From the NCBI GenBank assembly GCA_946894095.1, contig OX335653.1:16373001-16437000 (forward strand): a DNA stretch of 64,000 nucleotides, read 5' to 3'. The notes below the pieces were generated by a model. That model was not told where the DNA came from. It saw only the letters and a program-made list of their open reading frames with translations, and ran no database searches. Positions 10,901-21,800 of this stretch are shown here, piece after piece; position 1 is the stretch's first letter; every line of letters starts with the position of its first letter. The translations under genes were made by a program, and so were the position numbers. This DNA comes from Incurvaria masculella (taxonomy: Eukaryota; Arthropoda; Insecta; Lepidoptera; Incurvariidae).

Positions 10901-11674
10901 TGCCCTCCAGAGTCATCAGTTTTCACTGGTGAATCAACGGCATTACTGGAGGCAGTCAAGTTTTCATTATTATTAAAAAAATCTAATAAATTTATAATAT
11001 TTTCTGATTCCCGTAGTGCTCTTCAATCTCTCACTCAGAACCCCTTTCATTCTAACACACAAAATCCTATTCCTTTTTCCATTAAAGACATTCTCTACAA
11101 TAACCCGGACAAACAAATAGTCTTTGCATGGATTCCGTCTCACTCAGGCATCCTGCCCAATCACCGGGTAGATGATCTTGCTAAACAAGCTGTTCTGCGA
11201 GGGGATAAAATCCCATATAGAAACTACCCACATGATTTAATTGCTCTCCCAAAAAAATCTCTTACTGAAAATTGGACCAAATTGTGGGCTAACTCTAGTA
11301 GATTTAAGGGTTCAAATTACGCCAAGATCCAGCCTAACATCCCTGCTAAGCCTTGGTTTCATCGTATCAAAATTAATAAATCTTCAACTTCTATTATTTG
11401 CCGCCTTAGAATAGGCCACTGCTGTTCCCCTGTTCATTTGGCTAGACTTCATATTAAAGACTCATCAGTGTGCGAATGTGGCCTTGATGACGGGAATTTG
11501 GAACATATATTTTTCTGTTGTCCTCTTATTAATAAAACTGCTCCTTTATACGATTACCTTCCTCTACTCCAAATTCCTCTTCCTACCAATATTAATTGCT
11601 TGCTCTCTTCATCTAACTTTAAAATTCTAAAGTTACTTGCTTCATTTATCAGTGCAAATGATCTTAAATTATGA
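7977..11674 (+). pseudogene. Retrotransposon ORF2 (APE endonuclease-RT-RNase H), right copy, frameshifted
   Basis: The first frame runs 7977-9374 (endonuclease plus the start of RT) and the second continues to 11674 (RT, RNase H and C-terminal zinc motif). The break is a 7-bp deletion after 9324, shown by comparison with 1579-1585 of the left copy. Visible motifs are QWNCRS, SETWL, GDFN, GSDHFPI, FLDISAAYD, GLPQGSVLSPLLY, YADD; RNase H residues D (FTDAS), E (TGES), D (FSDSRS) and D (HRVDDLA); and a C-terminal C-x-C…H-x4-C knuckle (CECG…HIFFCC). Every catalytic residue I can place is intact, so the frameshift is the only obvious defect. Confidence 0.93.
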
Positions 11675-11822
11675 TTTTCTTTTATGTTTCGTTGGCAACT
11701 AATTTCAGAACCTTTTACACTATTTGTATATAGCTATGAACTTTGACATTGGCGAAATGTGTTAGATGCACGAAAGCCATTAAAAGGGACCCAAAAGTAG
11801 GACCCTAAAAAGAAGAAGAAGA

Positions 11823-11835
11823 AGAATAAGGTTTA
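11823..11835 (+). repeat. Target-site duplication, 3' side of right retrotransposon
   Basis: A direct copy of 5700-5712 following the GAA repeat tail. The first two bases could equally belong to the tail. Confidence 0.8.
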
Positions 11836-12346
11836 GAGGAAAAGAAGAGCTTTTTTTTGTCTTCAATGCAATAACCACAAAGTTTGAAATGAAATATTAT
11901 AGGTTATGTTATTATCACATTTTCTTTTCTTTCTACGACTCCATTTGAAAAGCATAATTTGAAAAAATATTTTCAGATTAATTACGAGAAAATTGAGTAC
12001 CTAATTGAGTAAATTAAATTTAGAAACCTATTCTGTATTATTTTGTATGGTGTCTGACAACTTTGACAGATCTTTTAGGTGAGCTCGCTTGGATGCCACC
12101 TGTCGTGATGAACAATTAGTTTTCGCCCCCATTATATTTCTGTTTCGTTACACTGGAAATAGTAGCGTAATTCGAGATCCCGCTTTATTTTATTAACGTC
12201 AACCTTGAAGTAATGGGATAGCTTTTCTAACCAAAGGTATTTGGCCCCATTAACCTTGTTTGTCCACGACCCCGAGGTATTCCAGAATATTCTTTATTCT
12301 ATAAGGTATTCCTGAATTCAAACTCCGAAGGGATGTAGGGTCTCTC
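11836..12346. other. No gene seen
   Basis: AT-rich sequence between the retrotransposon and the next transposon. I see no ORF, RNA or clear repeat. Confidence 0.5.
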
Positions 12347-13140
12347 ACAGCCGTATTCAAAAGTGCGCGGACTAACCAAATTACGTCGGCCTAAGCTGGT
12401 TTTTTTATGTTATACGCCATAATGGCGTATTCACGTAGAAAGCAGGCAGCCTACTGACGTCGATTGGCGCCGACCGGCGCAGGCAGTCGGTGCTGACAGT
12501 ATCCATACGTCGGGAAGCACCAACGCCGATAAGCGCCAACCGGCTCCGACCAGCGCTGGTACTTGGTCATTTTGGCAATTTTTCCAAGAGCCAACGTCGT
12601 GTTATTTCATTTATTGTATATTAAAAAATGGACTATGGAAAATATAAAAATAAAAAAGTCTTTATTCTGGAAGTATTCATGTTGTTGATTGAGTTTTCGT
12701 TAATCTATTCTCCACTTTCTTCAAAATATATTTAAACGTTTGTGGAACGATTCTTGTATATTCATAAAATATATCATCAGAGGATGACATATTTTATGAA
12801 TCATGTCATCCAGATCTTCCTTTTTTTATTTATCGGTGATTTTCCGTTTTTGAGGAACACATTTTCTGGGAGAAAAGTTCTTCTGATGAACTAGACATTT
12901 TGCACACTACTTAACAGCTTTAGCTGCTTTGACCAGCTTGCACTGTGTAGCGGTACTGCGCTGGTCGGCGCCGATAAGCGCCGGTAGGTCGGCGCGTCGC
13001 CGCCGGCTGCATGCTTTCTACCAGCCGTAATCAGAGTGGGCGGACTAATTTGAATACGCCGGACTAAACAGGTTTTTGTATGGTTAGTCCGGTGCTAATA
13101 TCGTACTAAGTTTTGACAGATGCTCTCTGAATACGACTGT
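12347..13140. mobile_element. DNA transposon with inverted ends (outer element of a nest)
   Basis: The ends match as inverted repeats: ACAGCCGTATTCA at the left and its near complement TGAATACGACTGT at the right. Further in, both sides repeat 'GGACTAA' and 'CGTATTCA' motifs. There is no transposase ORF, so it is non-autonomous. A second element (12435-13021) splits it. The superfamily is not identified; no clear target duplication was found. Confidence 0.6.
12435..13021. mobile_element. Inner non-autonomous DNA transposon with GC-rich subterminal repeats
   Basis: The left end GTAGAAAGCAGGCAGCC is the inverted partner of GGCTGCATGCTTTCTAC at the right. Just inside both ends is a run of GGCGCCGACC/GGCGCCGATAAGCGCC motifs, typical of transposase-binding subterminal repeats, around an AT-rich core with no ORF. 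It sits inside the element at 12347-13140. Confidence 0.65.
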
Positions 13141-13492
13141 AAGTGAATATGCCCTTAGGGCCGAGTGCACGAAAGTACAAAAAAAAAAACGACTTTCAGT
13201 TGCTGTGGGGGGCGGCAACCGAGCTGCGTGGTCACCGACGCGCGCAGCAACTGTGGTGAGGAACGTCTAAGAAATTGGCGACAGAAGACAGTCACCGAAC
13301 TTTCGGCCCTTTTTTAAAAATATATCGCAACGCAAGATTTTTCTGATTTGTTTTCATCGTTTATTGTGAAGTGATCCAGTTCCAGTACTACATACGTTCT
13401 TCCAATGATTGGTTTTCCATCGTATGTACTTTATTACGGTTGGAAGTAATTCCCAACACATTCTCGGTCCACAAATCGACATAACCTTACTC
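13141..13492 (+). other. 5' flank of Ndc1
   Basis: This region separates the transposon nest from the Ndc1 start. It is GC-rich at 13190-13265, with imperfect dyads (CAGTTGCTG and GCAGCAACTG), and probably holds the core promoter and 5' UTR. No TATA box is convincing. Confidence 0.4.
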
Positions 13493-15166
13493 ATGGCGGT
13501 TACGACGCCGGGCGAGATATTTTCGCGCCGGCTTACCGCGGCTGCGGCCTGCAGCGTAATCGTGCAGATCGTGTTCTCTTCTGCGCTGGTACTGGCTCTG
13601 AGATTTGACATGCTGCACCCTGGAAGCTGGCTCATGAAGAGTGCTACGGCGCTCGTGACCCTCAAGCTACTCCCGCTGTGCTTCGTAACGCTGGCCCAGG
13701 CTTTCGTCTTCGGCCGAAGCTGCGCCGTGCCTCCGCCGGTGCGATTCTCTCGTTTCTATACATTGCTGGACATGTTTACGCTGCACAATGTCGCGTATTC
13801 GATTCTGTACGCGCTGAGCGGATACTTTACATTCGGCTTCTTTGCGTCGCTGACAAACGGAAGGTATGCCAACCTTAGGAAAATCTGTGAAAAGTCCGAC
13901 GGACAGTGCCTGGTGGAGGAAAGCCTCTTTCTGGAGTGTGGGGCGATTTGGATGGGACTTTATTTCTTCCTCAAGACGCACATATTTGGCTCCACTCTCT
14001 TGCTCTTTCCGCATGTCCATCAAGAGAAAATTCATCAGATCCGTGGCACCATGTTCAGCAATGTCATCAAAAGCTTCATGGATTCTATGCGTCCAACGCT
14101 CTACTTTATAATTTTCTATACGATTTGGGGACATAAGCCGAGAAACGTTGTCAAAGATATCTACAGTTTGTATTTAGAGGATGATCCCTTGGATAATGTT
14201 TTGAACCTGTTAGGGTCAGGGGTATGGTTAAACCTGTGGCTGTATTCGAGCTTATTCTTTGTCACAATGTACAACATGAGAACTGTTTTCAATATATTTC
14301 TGACTGAGCCAATGAAGTTTCCGGTGAACTCTACCGTTACCTTAGCTCTTCACGAGGCGATGGCGCAACGTTGGAGGTACAATGGGTTTCTTGCTGCTCA
14401 AGATTTCAGAATATTGGCGTTCTCGGACCTGCAGCGGCGACAGGAGATATTCACTGTGTCACAGCCAGGGGGACATCCGCGCACTTGGAATAACGTTCTC
14501 CATCAGTGCCTCGACACTATCAATGGATTCAACAAGCAGCTCGAAATCATCAACGATAGCTTAAAACCAGCCCAGTCCGATGGACTTTCAATGGCAAATA
14601 TAACTTCCTATAGCTACCCTGCTCCCTCCAACATTAGAAACATGGCAGCTTCCCCAGACCTGCTAGCACTGAAAGATCACAACAGAAATAAGGTGGAAGA
14701 TACTTTGACTAGCACAGTAAAGACCGCACTGCAGAACCAACTCGGTAAGCTGTTGCAGAAACCGGTGATCGGTTATTTCTTCAGAGAACAGACTGACAGA
14801 AAGCTTAAGAGTCTGCTGCTTCGAGCGCAGACAGTTTCGTGGACGTGCGAGGGTCTAGCGTTCATCACGGCAGCCTCGTTACGCGAAGATCAGTATGGTA
14901 TCGTTCAAAATGATCTACCTACAATCATAGGGGCGTTGATAGATGTCAAGCAAAGCCTAGAAAAACTAACAAAGTCTGGTTTGATACCGAAGAGACAAGT
15001 CCTCAGTGATGCCTTAGCAGTGAAGATGAAGAATGCATTGCTGTCATCAATTAAGAGGAGCATTTATAAAATAACTCACACCTTCGCTAAGTATATGGAT
15101 GATATTCCATTGAGTCCTGATTTGCAGCAAGCAGTTCAGCCGTTCATATCATTTAAGGAATGTTAA
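13493..15166 (+). CDS. Ndc1: Transmembrane nucleoporin NDC1, single-exon gene
   Basis: A 557-aa protein with the NDC1 layout: an N-terminal half with about six hydrophobic segments, among them SVIVQIVFSSALVLAL and WLNLWLYSSLFFVTMYNM, and a soluble C-terminal half facing the pore that ends with the family block around TAASLREDQYGIVQNDLP. NDC1 anchors the nuclear pore complex in the pore membrane. I chose the ATG at 13493 because MAVTTPGEIFSRR leads straight into the first membrane segment as in the family; an in-frame ATG at 13424 would add 23 residues with no family match. The whole reading frame is one exon, unlike most animal orthologues. There is no poly(A) tail or target duplication next to it, so a recent retrocopy is not evident. 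Confidence 0.92.
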   Translation: MAVTTPGEIFSRRLTAAAACSVIVQIVFSSALVLALRFDMLHPGSWLMKSATALVTLKLLPLCFVTLAQAFVFGRSCAVPPPVRFSRFYTLLDMFTLHNVAYSILYALSGYFTFGFFASLTNGRYANLRKICEKSDGQCLVEESLFLECGAIWMGLYFFLKTHIFGSTLLLFPHVHQEKIHQIRGTMFSNVIKSFMDSMRPTLYFIIFYTIWGHKPRNVVKDIYSLYLEDDPLDNVLNLLGSGVWLNLWLYSSLFFVTMYNMRTVFNIFLTEPMKFPVNSTVTLALHEAMAQRWRYNGFLAAQDFRILAFSDLQRRQEIFTVSQPGGHPRTWNNVLHQCLDTINGFNKQLEIINDSLKPAQSDGLSMANITSYSYPAPSNIRNMAASPDLLALKDHNRNKVEDTLTSTVKTALQNQLGKLLQKPVIGYFFREQTDRKLKSLLLRAQTVSWTCEGLAFITAASLREDQYGIVQNDLPTIIGALIDVKQSLEKLTKSGLIPKRQVLSDALAVKMKNALLSSIKRSIYKITHTFAKYMDDIPLSPDLQQAVQPFISFKEC

Positions 15167-15384
15167 TTAGGTTCGTTAGGATCTTAACCAAGCTAAGCGA
15201 GGTTCTTGTTAAATTAATGAGACATTTTTGGTTAGATTCAGAATACTGTATGCATGGATACCACATAACATGTTATGATCTCACAACTGGCACCCCTTGC
15301 ATCATTGTGGTTTTTCCATTTCTTAAACGCTGTTGGAAGTGTTTGGAGAAAACTAAAATATATGTTAAAAAAAATGAAGCTGTG

Positions 15385-15390
15385 AATAAA
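15385..15390 (+). terminator. Probable poly(A) signal of Ndc1
   Basis: AATAAA lies about 220 bases after the Ndc1 stop on the same strand, the first canonical signal after the gene. Confidence 0.6.
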
Positions 15391-15419
15391 AATGTGAAAG
15401 CATACATGTTTTAAGTTCC

Positions 15420-16746
15420 TAAGAGTTGGTATGCACATAATAAGAATAGAATGAAATATACTCAGTGTTATGTAAAGTGCTCCAAACTGTACAGAAGTTA
15501 ACTATGAAACTGGATGTTAGGATACGGAAGGAAACAGCTATAATGTTTGTATATCCCACACAGAATCTCTATATATAACTGGAAGAAACTTACCAATCGA
15601 CCTCGGAAATAGATTAGGTTGAAAGCAATAATTGAATGGTTTTTTTTTCCAGTAACTATGATAATTTGATTGATTTGAGAGCTCAACAATTTAGTGATAG
15701 AAAGAAATAAGTAAGTACGAAGATACATTAATGGGAAAAGTTTGATTTGAGGGTTGCATACAAGTGTAATAACATTCACTATCGTGTCTTTGCCATAACA
15801 AACAATTCAATTGCCCTAAAGAAAATGTTTTAATATTTGTTTAAGCTAAATAATGCACAGATGAAGACCACGCCACGGTAAAGGCGTGCAAGGAACGTAC
15901 TCCGCATAGCACCTGACCCCGCTAGTATCACATGGCTTGTCGATGCATGGGTTCCGCGGTCGCCACTTCGGAAATGTTAGCGATCAAAATTGTATCAATA
16001 CTTTTTCTATCACCTCTCATTCGTGTGACATTAATTTTCAATGTTTAGTTTCAAGAAAAACGGTGTCCTAAACAAATCAGTGGCAGGTTGCGACAGGGAC
16101 TGCAAAAACCGCTGGCCGGCCAGGCGCCTCTTAACGCCATGTTCGTGAGATACCCAGATTGTACTTTGGGGGAAATGGCTCGGTCGGGAGTGTTTTTGAA
16201 GAAATTATATTTTTCCCTTAAAACTCCCAACAATAATTTATTTAGAGCGATAAAAGCCACACACATGAACTGATAAATGTACAATAAAGGCATTTTGTAT
16301 TTAGTAAATATGTGCTGGACATAAAAATTTAATTGTACATACATTAATACATTAATGAAGACTAACTATTTTTGGTTATTGTCCTACTACTAAGGTTTGT
16401 AAATTCAATTGTGTTTTTGGTTTATTTTGTTTCATGCCAATTCAAACATCCTTGATCAAGCATTTGATCCTTAATTTTCAGTTATATTTATCATAAATAT
16501 ATGAAACAAAACATTTGAAAAAATCAAACAAATATTTCCGTCCGAAAGTTCCTTGGACCAAAATACTACCAGTCATTACATTTCTCGTTGTTGTTGTTGT
16601 TGTGTTTCGGGCTTGTTTCCGCACTTAGACGGCAATGCATCCATTGTAGGTGTCAGGAAGCTCTACGAGCTGTCACGTCAGCCAGCCAAGCTCTTCCACG
16701 AAGTGCAGCAGCCTTTTTGGACTCCTCCACACTTCGGCGGCACTTT
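15420..16746. other. Intergenic, no gene seen
   Basis: AT-rich DNA between Ndc1 and a SINE. The short open frames show no family features. Confidence 0.5.
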
Positions 16747-17156
16747 TGAGCGGCTCGTAGCCTAGTGGCGCGGGGACTGGCCTAGCGTACCAGAGGCCTG
16801 GGTTCAATACCGACATGCACCACTGTCTTTCTCTTTCCGAGTTCGATAAGTGCATTTCGTCACGAATGCGAGCTGCTCCATGGTTCGGAATCCATGTAAA
16901 ACTGTAGGTCCCCTTCCCCTACTAGGTGGTAGGGTTTAAGCCCGCCCGGGTTGGTACCATCGCATTGGATGAAAAGATGGTCGAAGCGGCAATGAAAAAT
17001 TTTCCGTGTTTTCCATCCAGTTCAATGTAGCCGTGCTCATAAAGGGAAGGTCCTGGCATGGCACCAAATTCCTTCGGGAATGTGGTGTATTGGGCTAATA
17101 TCATAACGGTAGTTTTGTGGTATTAGCCATCCATGTCAGGTCCCATAAAAAAAAAC
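16747..17156 (+). mobile_element. tRNA-headed SINE, near full length
   Basis: The head has a box A-like TAGCCTAGTGG and a box B GGTTCAATACC. The body contains the landmarks repeated through the window: TGTAAAACTGTAGGTCC, ACTAGGTGGTAGGG, GCCCGGGTTGGTACCATCG, GTCGAAGCGGCAATG and ATTAGCCATCCATGTC, ending in ATAAAAAAAAA. It is the best tRNA-headed reference copy here. Confidence 0.85.
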
Positions 17157-17345
17157 TTCCTGGGCAGTTCCTGTGGTTTCAAGGAACTGGAGTCGTATAT
17201 TAGCCACCTCTGGACAATCCAAGATAACGTGAGCGGCCGTCTCTTCCTCCTCCATGCAAGCTCTACTGAGGGAGCTGTCGGTACGGGGCACTGTCCACTA
17301 AATAAGCATTTATTCACTCGTGTGAATAAAGCTACCCTCCAGCAG
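17157..17345 (-). pseudogene. Relic of a retrotransposon ORF2 C-terminus
   Basis: Read on the minus strand this gives ACMEEEETAAHVILDCPEV and then ANIRLQFLETTGTAQEV, the C-terminal zinc-binding (C-x2..H-x4-C) region of R1/Jockey-type non-LTR elements. Stops and frame changes lie upstream, so it is dead. The SINE at 16747-17156 abuts it. Confidence 0.65.
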
Positions 17346-18405
17346 TGTGGTGGTATATAATGTAAAAAGGCTATGGGTAGATTTTTTGATTTTCTAGAGA
17401 TCCTGTCGATCTTTCTGCTGACTTTGCGATCGCACGTACTATTGTGTACATACAAAGTGGTCCGATTTGAGCTTAAGCTATCGATGGCACATTCAGAACT
17501 GATCCTATTTGCGCTCACAGCTGGTATACTGTGAACGATATGACGTCATCGTTGTCACTCAATGCTGTGTTTTGGAGGTAGGGCATTCTGTGTACAACTG
17601 TCATTCTGACGTTCCTATAGCGTTTTCTGTCTTTCTGTTGTCTTTCGACTGTGCTTTTTCGCAAATCGTTGAATACATTCAGCTTAGAGGAACTGATTCA
17701 ACTTCAAGGAGACCTGTTTAAACCAATGTAATTTGTTCCATGTTTGTTTTTTGTTTTCGTAAGCGCATGAATGATCGGTCCGAATAATTGTGATGCTGAC
17801 AGATTCGGGCGTGTAATCTCGGGTGTGTAAATGTTGACAATTCAAAACGGACCACGCAGATAGAAAGCACCTCTGATTTATTAAACAAGGTCACAATAAA
17901 TGAAATAAAATGAAAAACTGGATTATAGGTAGTTTCTTGGGATGTAGAGTAATGACTCAAGATGAACGAAAATTCTGATTACTATAAACACAAGACAAAT
18001 TGAATTTTCAATATTTTAGGAACTCTTAGGCAATAAATAAAACTTTTTAAATTGAATTGCTTTTTTTTATTAATATAAAACATTGAAATATAGGCACTTA
18101 TGAACAAAAAATTTTTTTGGAACTGGACATGCGTGGCTATTAATACTGTCATGATCAAGAACGTTGAAAAGGAATGGATTAGAGATACGAGTGTTTACCT
18201 AAAGAGACATATACCGTACAACAAAGCCCATAGTAATGTCAATTACGCACGTAAGTCACGTGCGTAGCCCTGATGTAAAATTTAAGTTTGTGCGAAAACA
18301 AAAGAAATTCAATAAACCAACAAAACTTGTATTATAATTTAAATAATTATGACAAAGATGGTACTGATAGCTAACTATGAACATTTTGCGTCCATTCTTT
18401 CTTAA
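17346..18405. other. Intergenic, no gene seen
   Basis: I see no supported gene. The segment 17346-17520 may be further decayed retrotransposon sequence continuing the neighbouring relic. Confidence 0.4.
18067..18072 (-). terminator. Candidate poly(A) signal for the carboxypeptidase gene
   Basis: AATAAA on the minus strand, about 730 bases after the stop codon at 18800. The assignment is only positional. Confidence 0.3.
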
Positions 18406-18409
18406 CGTT

Positions 18410-18575
18410 CTTGGCCATGATATCAGCCCAATACACCATATGGGATCTAGGTGCCATGCCAGGACTTTCCTTGTATTGCAATGCTACATTGAACTGTACG
18501 GAAAAAATGGGACAATTTTCATTGCTGCTTCCACCACCTTTCTTTCAATGCGATGATACCAACCTGGCGGGGATT
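18410..18575 (-). mobile_element. SINE fragment (body/tail)
   Basis: The reverse complement matches the body of the 16747-17156 SINE (TACCATCGCATTG-like, GTCGAAGCGGCAATG-like, CCTGGCATGGCACC). The head and poly(A) are missing. Confidence 0.65.
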
Positions 18576-18799
18576 TTCGTTCTGCTTAAAACAGTAGTAT
18601 ACCTGAGTTAAAGTTAATCGAGATTACGATTACGGCTACAAACGATGACGTGATATATGGATATACCCTATCTTAATTTTTATAACTGAAAAATCAGTAT
18701 GGCACCTAGTTTAATGGAATGTTATTGATCCACAGTATGTAATAAAAAACGTAAGACTAGAATATTGGTTCCCTATCAATAACGGAGGTAATTTTTTTA

Positions 18800-18865
18800 T
18801 CAATTGCTTTGGGTCGTAGTAAAATTAAGGATTTCTCTCATCGCTGCAGGGTTGTCATTGGGAAC
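18800..18865 (-). CDS. SCPEP1: SCPEP1-like exon 9 (C-terminus)
   Basis: Acceptor TTTCAG after a T11 tract. It encodes VPNDNPAAMREILNFT and ends at TGA 18802-18800. Confidence 0.9.
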   Translation of the reverse strand, partial: VPNDNPAAMREILNFTTTQSN

Positions 18866-21800
18866 CTGAAAAAAAAAAACAATATATAATTTGGGATGTA
18901 GGTGTAACTAAAGATATAATAGGAACCAAAACGCAAAGGCTCAATTATCTAACTCCTTATTTATCCAATATTCCAATGATCTTTTTGGCAGGAATTTGGA
19001 CCAAGAAAGCTGTCGAAAAGGGTCAGCTTTCTTAGCCACTGACAGTACACTCAAGTTATTAATTATGATATATCAGTTTCTTTGAACATGCTCGGTGAAT
19101 AATACCTGTCTCCACTGTACAATAAAATAATCAGCGGTCATTTTCACAATTAAGGCATCATTAAAAAAATATTTAAACACTCGCAGTACACTTAAATGAT
19201 TCATTATGGAATTTATATAATTGGTGCATAATCCATGAGACCATGATCGTCAAAATATTCCTGTCTCCACTGCACCATATTCACCGTCCATTGTATTCCA
19301 TTGCGCAATCTGCCAACATGCAAAGCCCCCTTTGCACAATCAGCGTGTCCCCATTATAAATCAGCTCATAATAATCATCTAATTAGCCAGATTAAAATGC
19401 ACAATAACAGTCTCCATTCAGTCGAATTAGGCAGCTTAATTGTACAATCACCTAATCAGCCAGTTTAAATTGCAAGTCTCCATTAACGCCCGGTTCCACC
19501 ACCTCCAGCTACAAAAATCCCAAAGTTATCTTTCGGTTACATCATACAAATATGCAATGTAGCCGAAAGTTAACTATCGGATTTCAGGTAACTGGAGGTG
19601 GTGAAAACAGGGGTAAGTCAATCAGCTAGTTTCATTGTATAATCACCTGCAGCCAGTTTTAATTGCACAATCATCTACTCCATTCCAGAGACAGTCGCAA
19701 TCGTACAATCATCTAGTATTAATTGTATAAGTAATTTAGCCAATATTCATTGTTCAATCGGTCAAAACTCATGTTAAGTGGAGCCAAATGTCTAAACTGG
19801 AGACTGATTGCAGTAGAAAGGAGACCAAAAAAAATGCTCATGTCATTGATGGTTACCCACCCAATGGCCAGCGCCCTGCACCCACCACAGGCTGAGCCGG
19901 CCGTGCTGCTTGTAGTAGCCGTTGTGCTCGCCAGCTATCTGCAGCCGCTCCTGCTGCCTGAACTCCTCGGCACCGGACCAGCGAAGCTTGTGCACCCAGT
20001 TCACGCAGCCTGTTGACACAAAGCATTTAGATCTAAGTATGTATTTCATAATTGTGGATGGAAAAATATGTTATGTAAACCCGTGAAGTTTCTTTGCGGG
20101 TTCTTCTTTACTGGGTTGATCGAATCCTCGGATCTTTGTGACGTAACTTGGTGTGGTTTGACTACCAAAAAGTTTAAATAAATGAAATGAAATGAAAAAA
20201 ACAAAGCTCTGTAAGTTCATCTCTACACATTATAATGACTTCAAACACGGGTTCGGCTTTGCGGTGCGGTTGAACGGCATCGACATATTTGGCTACTGCG
20301 TCGCGGGCTCCTCTTTAGGATAGAGATAGTTCTAAGCATCAGAAAGTTAGTATTACGTACAGCATTAATGTACACAACATAGTTTGCAAATTATTTAAAA
20401 ATAATTTCAATATGGAATTTATTTTTATTGACTTTGAGGGTTCCGTACCCAAAGGGTGAAAACGGAACCTTATTACTATTTAATACATCAACCAATATCT
20501 GTGCCTGCATTTTTGTTTTTTTTAAAAATAAAAATGTAGAAAAGCTTTAATGAAAAAAAATATAAAATGATGCTGCATGCCAAAAATCAAGTAAATTGGA
20601 ACAGTGGTTTTGAAAGTTATTCCTATCTAGGAAACATTTGTATAGGGAGTATAATTTTTGGATGCTTCAGTCTTATAGCAAGCCGTCTGAATTTGGAATA
20701 TGTCAGTACTAAAGAGTTTTGTTTGATCAGGGATTCTGTGATCATTTTACAATTAAGAATTGAAAAATATGGTTTGATTAATACAACATCTCACCTGCTA
20801 GTGGTGTGACTGCATCGTAATTACCATTGTACACGACCACATTCAAAGAAGTTTCGTTTAGCAACTTCTCCACTGAAACCAGAAATACTTTGGATGAAAA
20901 AAATATACAAGAACTTGGGTATCCAGCCCTTTTCACGAAAACACACCAAAAATAATATTATGAACATATTTTAGTGGATGCCAAAATGTTAGCAGTATTA
21001 TACAGAGGAGACTGGTGGTATAACATTATGGGTTTCCGGGAAGACCTGGAAGTTGTGCTGCGAGTAAGTGGGTTTAGAAGCTTTAGGGCCCCTTAGGAAT
21101 GTGTGCAAAATGTACCACATATACGCTTTCTAAATCACCTAATGCCTCAATAGCAGCCTTCGCACCGTCAACAGAGTTAGTCACGATCGTGGCTTGAAAA
21201 TGGTGGTGCAACTAAGCGCTAAGGCTGGGTTTAAGTTATGCTTTTATAGCATGTAAAAAAACATGCTATTGGTTGTTGGCATTATGATTTTCCAAAGTAT
21301 GCCATTAAATAGCATAATTTTATTCATGCAATATGCAATTATGAGGAAAAGAAAATTGTCACAAAAAATATTAGAAATGCTGAAACATTTTAATTCTCGC
21401 AATAAAATTTACACGAAACACAAATATGCAACATTTCACAAAATTCTATGCGATATCTATTTCACCAACACTCCAAACACCTCCCGCTTCCTGCACAACC
21501 CTTATCAAACTACGAGATCAAACGAAGTAGCAAGGTGGCATGCTATTGAACCAACCCATGATTTTATGTGATATTTAGTACCATGCTACTTGATCACATG
21601 ATCAGAAAGCATAATGCGAACCCGGCCTAACAGTGAAATGCCGAACTGAGGGTCACAAATAAATATTGTCCGTTCGAACCAAAGAAAAAAAAAATTATCA
21701 GGTAACCAACATTAATTAAAAGTCAAATTACCAAATATATTTCTCTGAATATAAAATTGGTAGACTTACAGGATCACATGTGTTCCGAAAAGAAAAATAC

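Larger units (their letters stand above)
5713..11822 (+). mobile_element. I-group-like non-LTR retrotransposon, right copy, full length with TSD
   Basis: The insertion is bounded by the 13-bp duplication at 5700-5712 and 11823-11835. It contains ORF1 (5881-7602), a 0.37 kb inter-ORF region, ORF2 (7977-11674, frameshifted) and a 3' UTR of about 150 bp ending in an A-rich stretch and five or so GAA units. Homology with the left copy starts only at 5774, so the first 61 bases (5713-5773) belong to this insertion alone. Near identity with the left copy means both are young. Confidence 0.92.

Noticed and set aside
1..11835. Inverted repeat as a pure assembly hairpin
   Set aside because: The arms differ by a 7-bp indel and several bases, the right arm has a target duplication and 61 private bases, and a unique spacer separates them. 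It is still worth confirming with long reads.
13424..13492. Upstream in-frame ATG for Ndc1
   Set aside because: The added residues have no family match, and the downstream ATG at 13493 places the first membrane segment where NDC1 proteins have it.
15160..15414. 84-codon frame overlapping the Ndc1 stop
   Set aside because: It lies in the likely 3' UTR before the poly(A) signal and shows no motif.
16088..16344. Short frames in the Ndc1-SCPEP1 intergenic DNA
   Set aside because: Under 100 codons on both strands, with no motif or codon signal.
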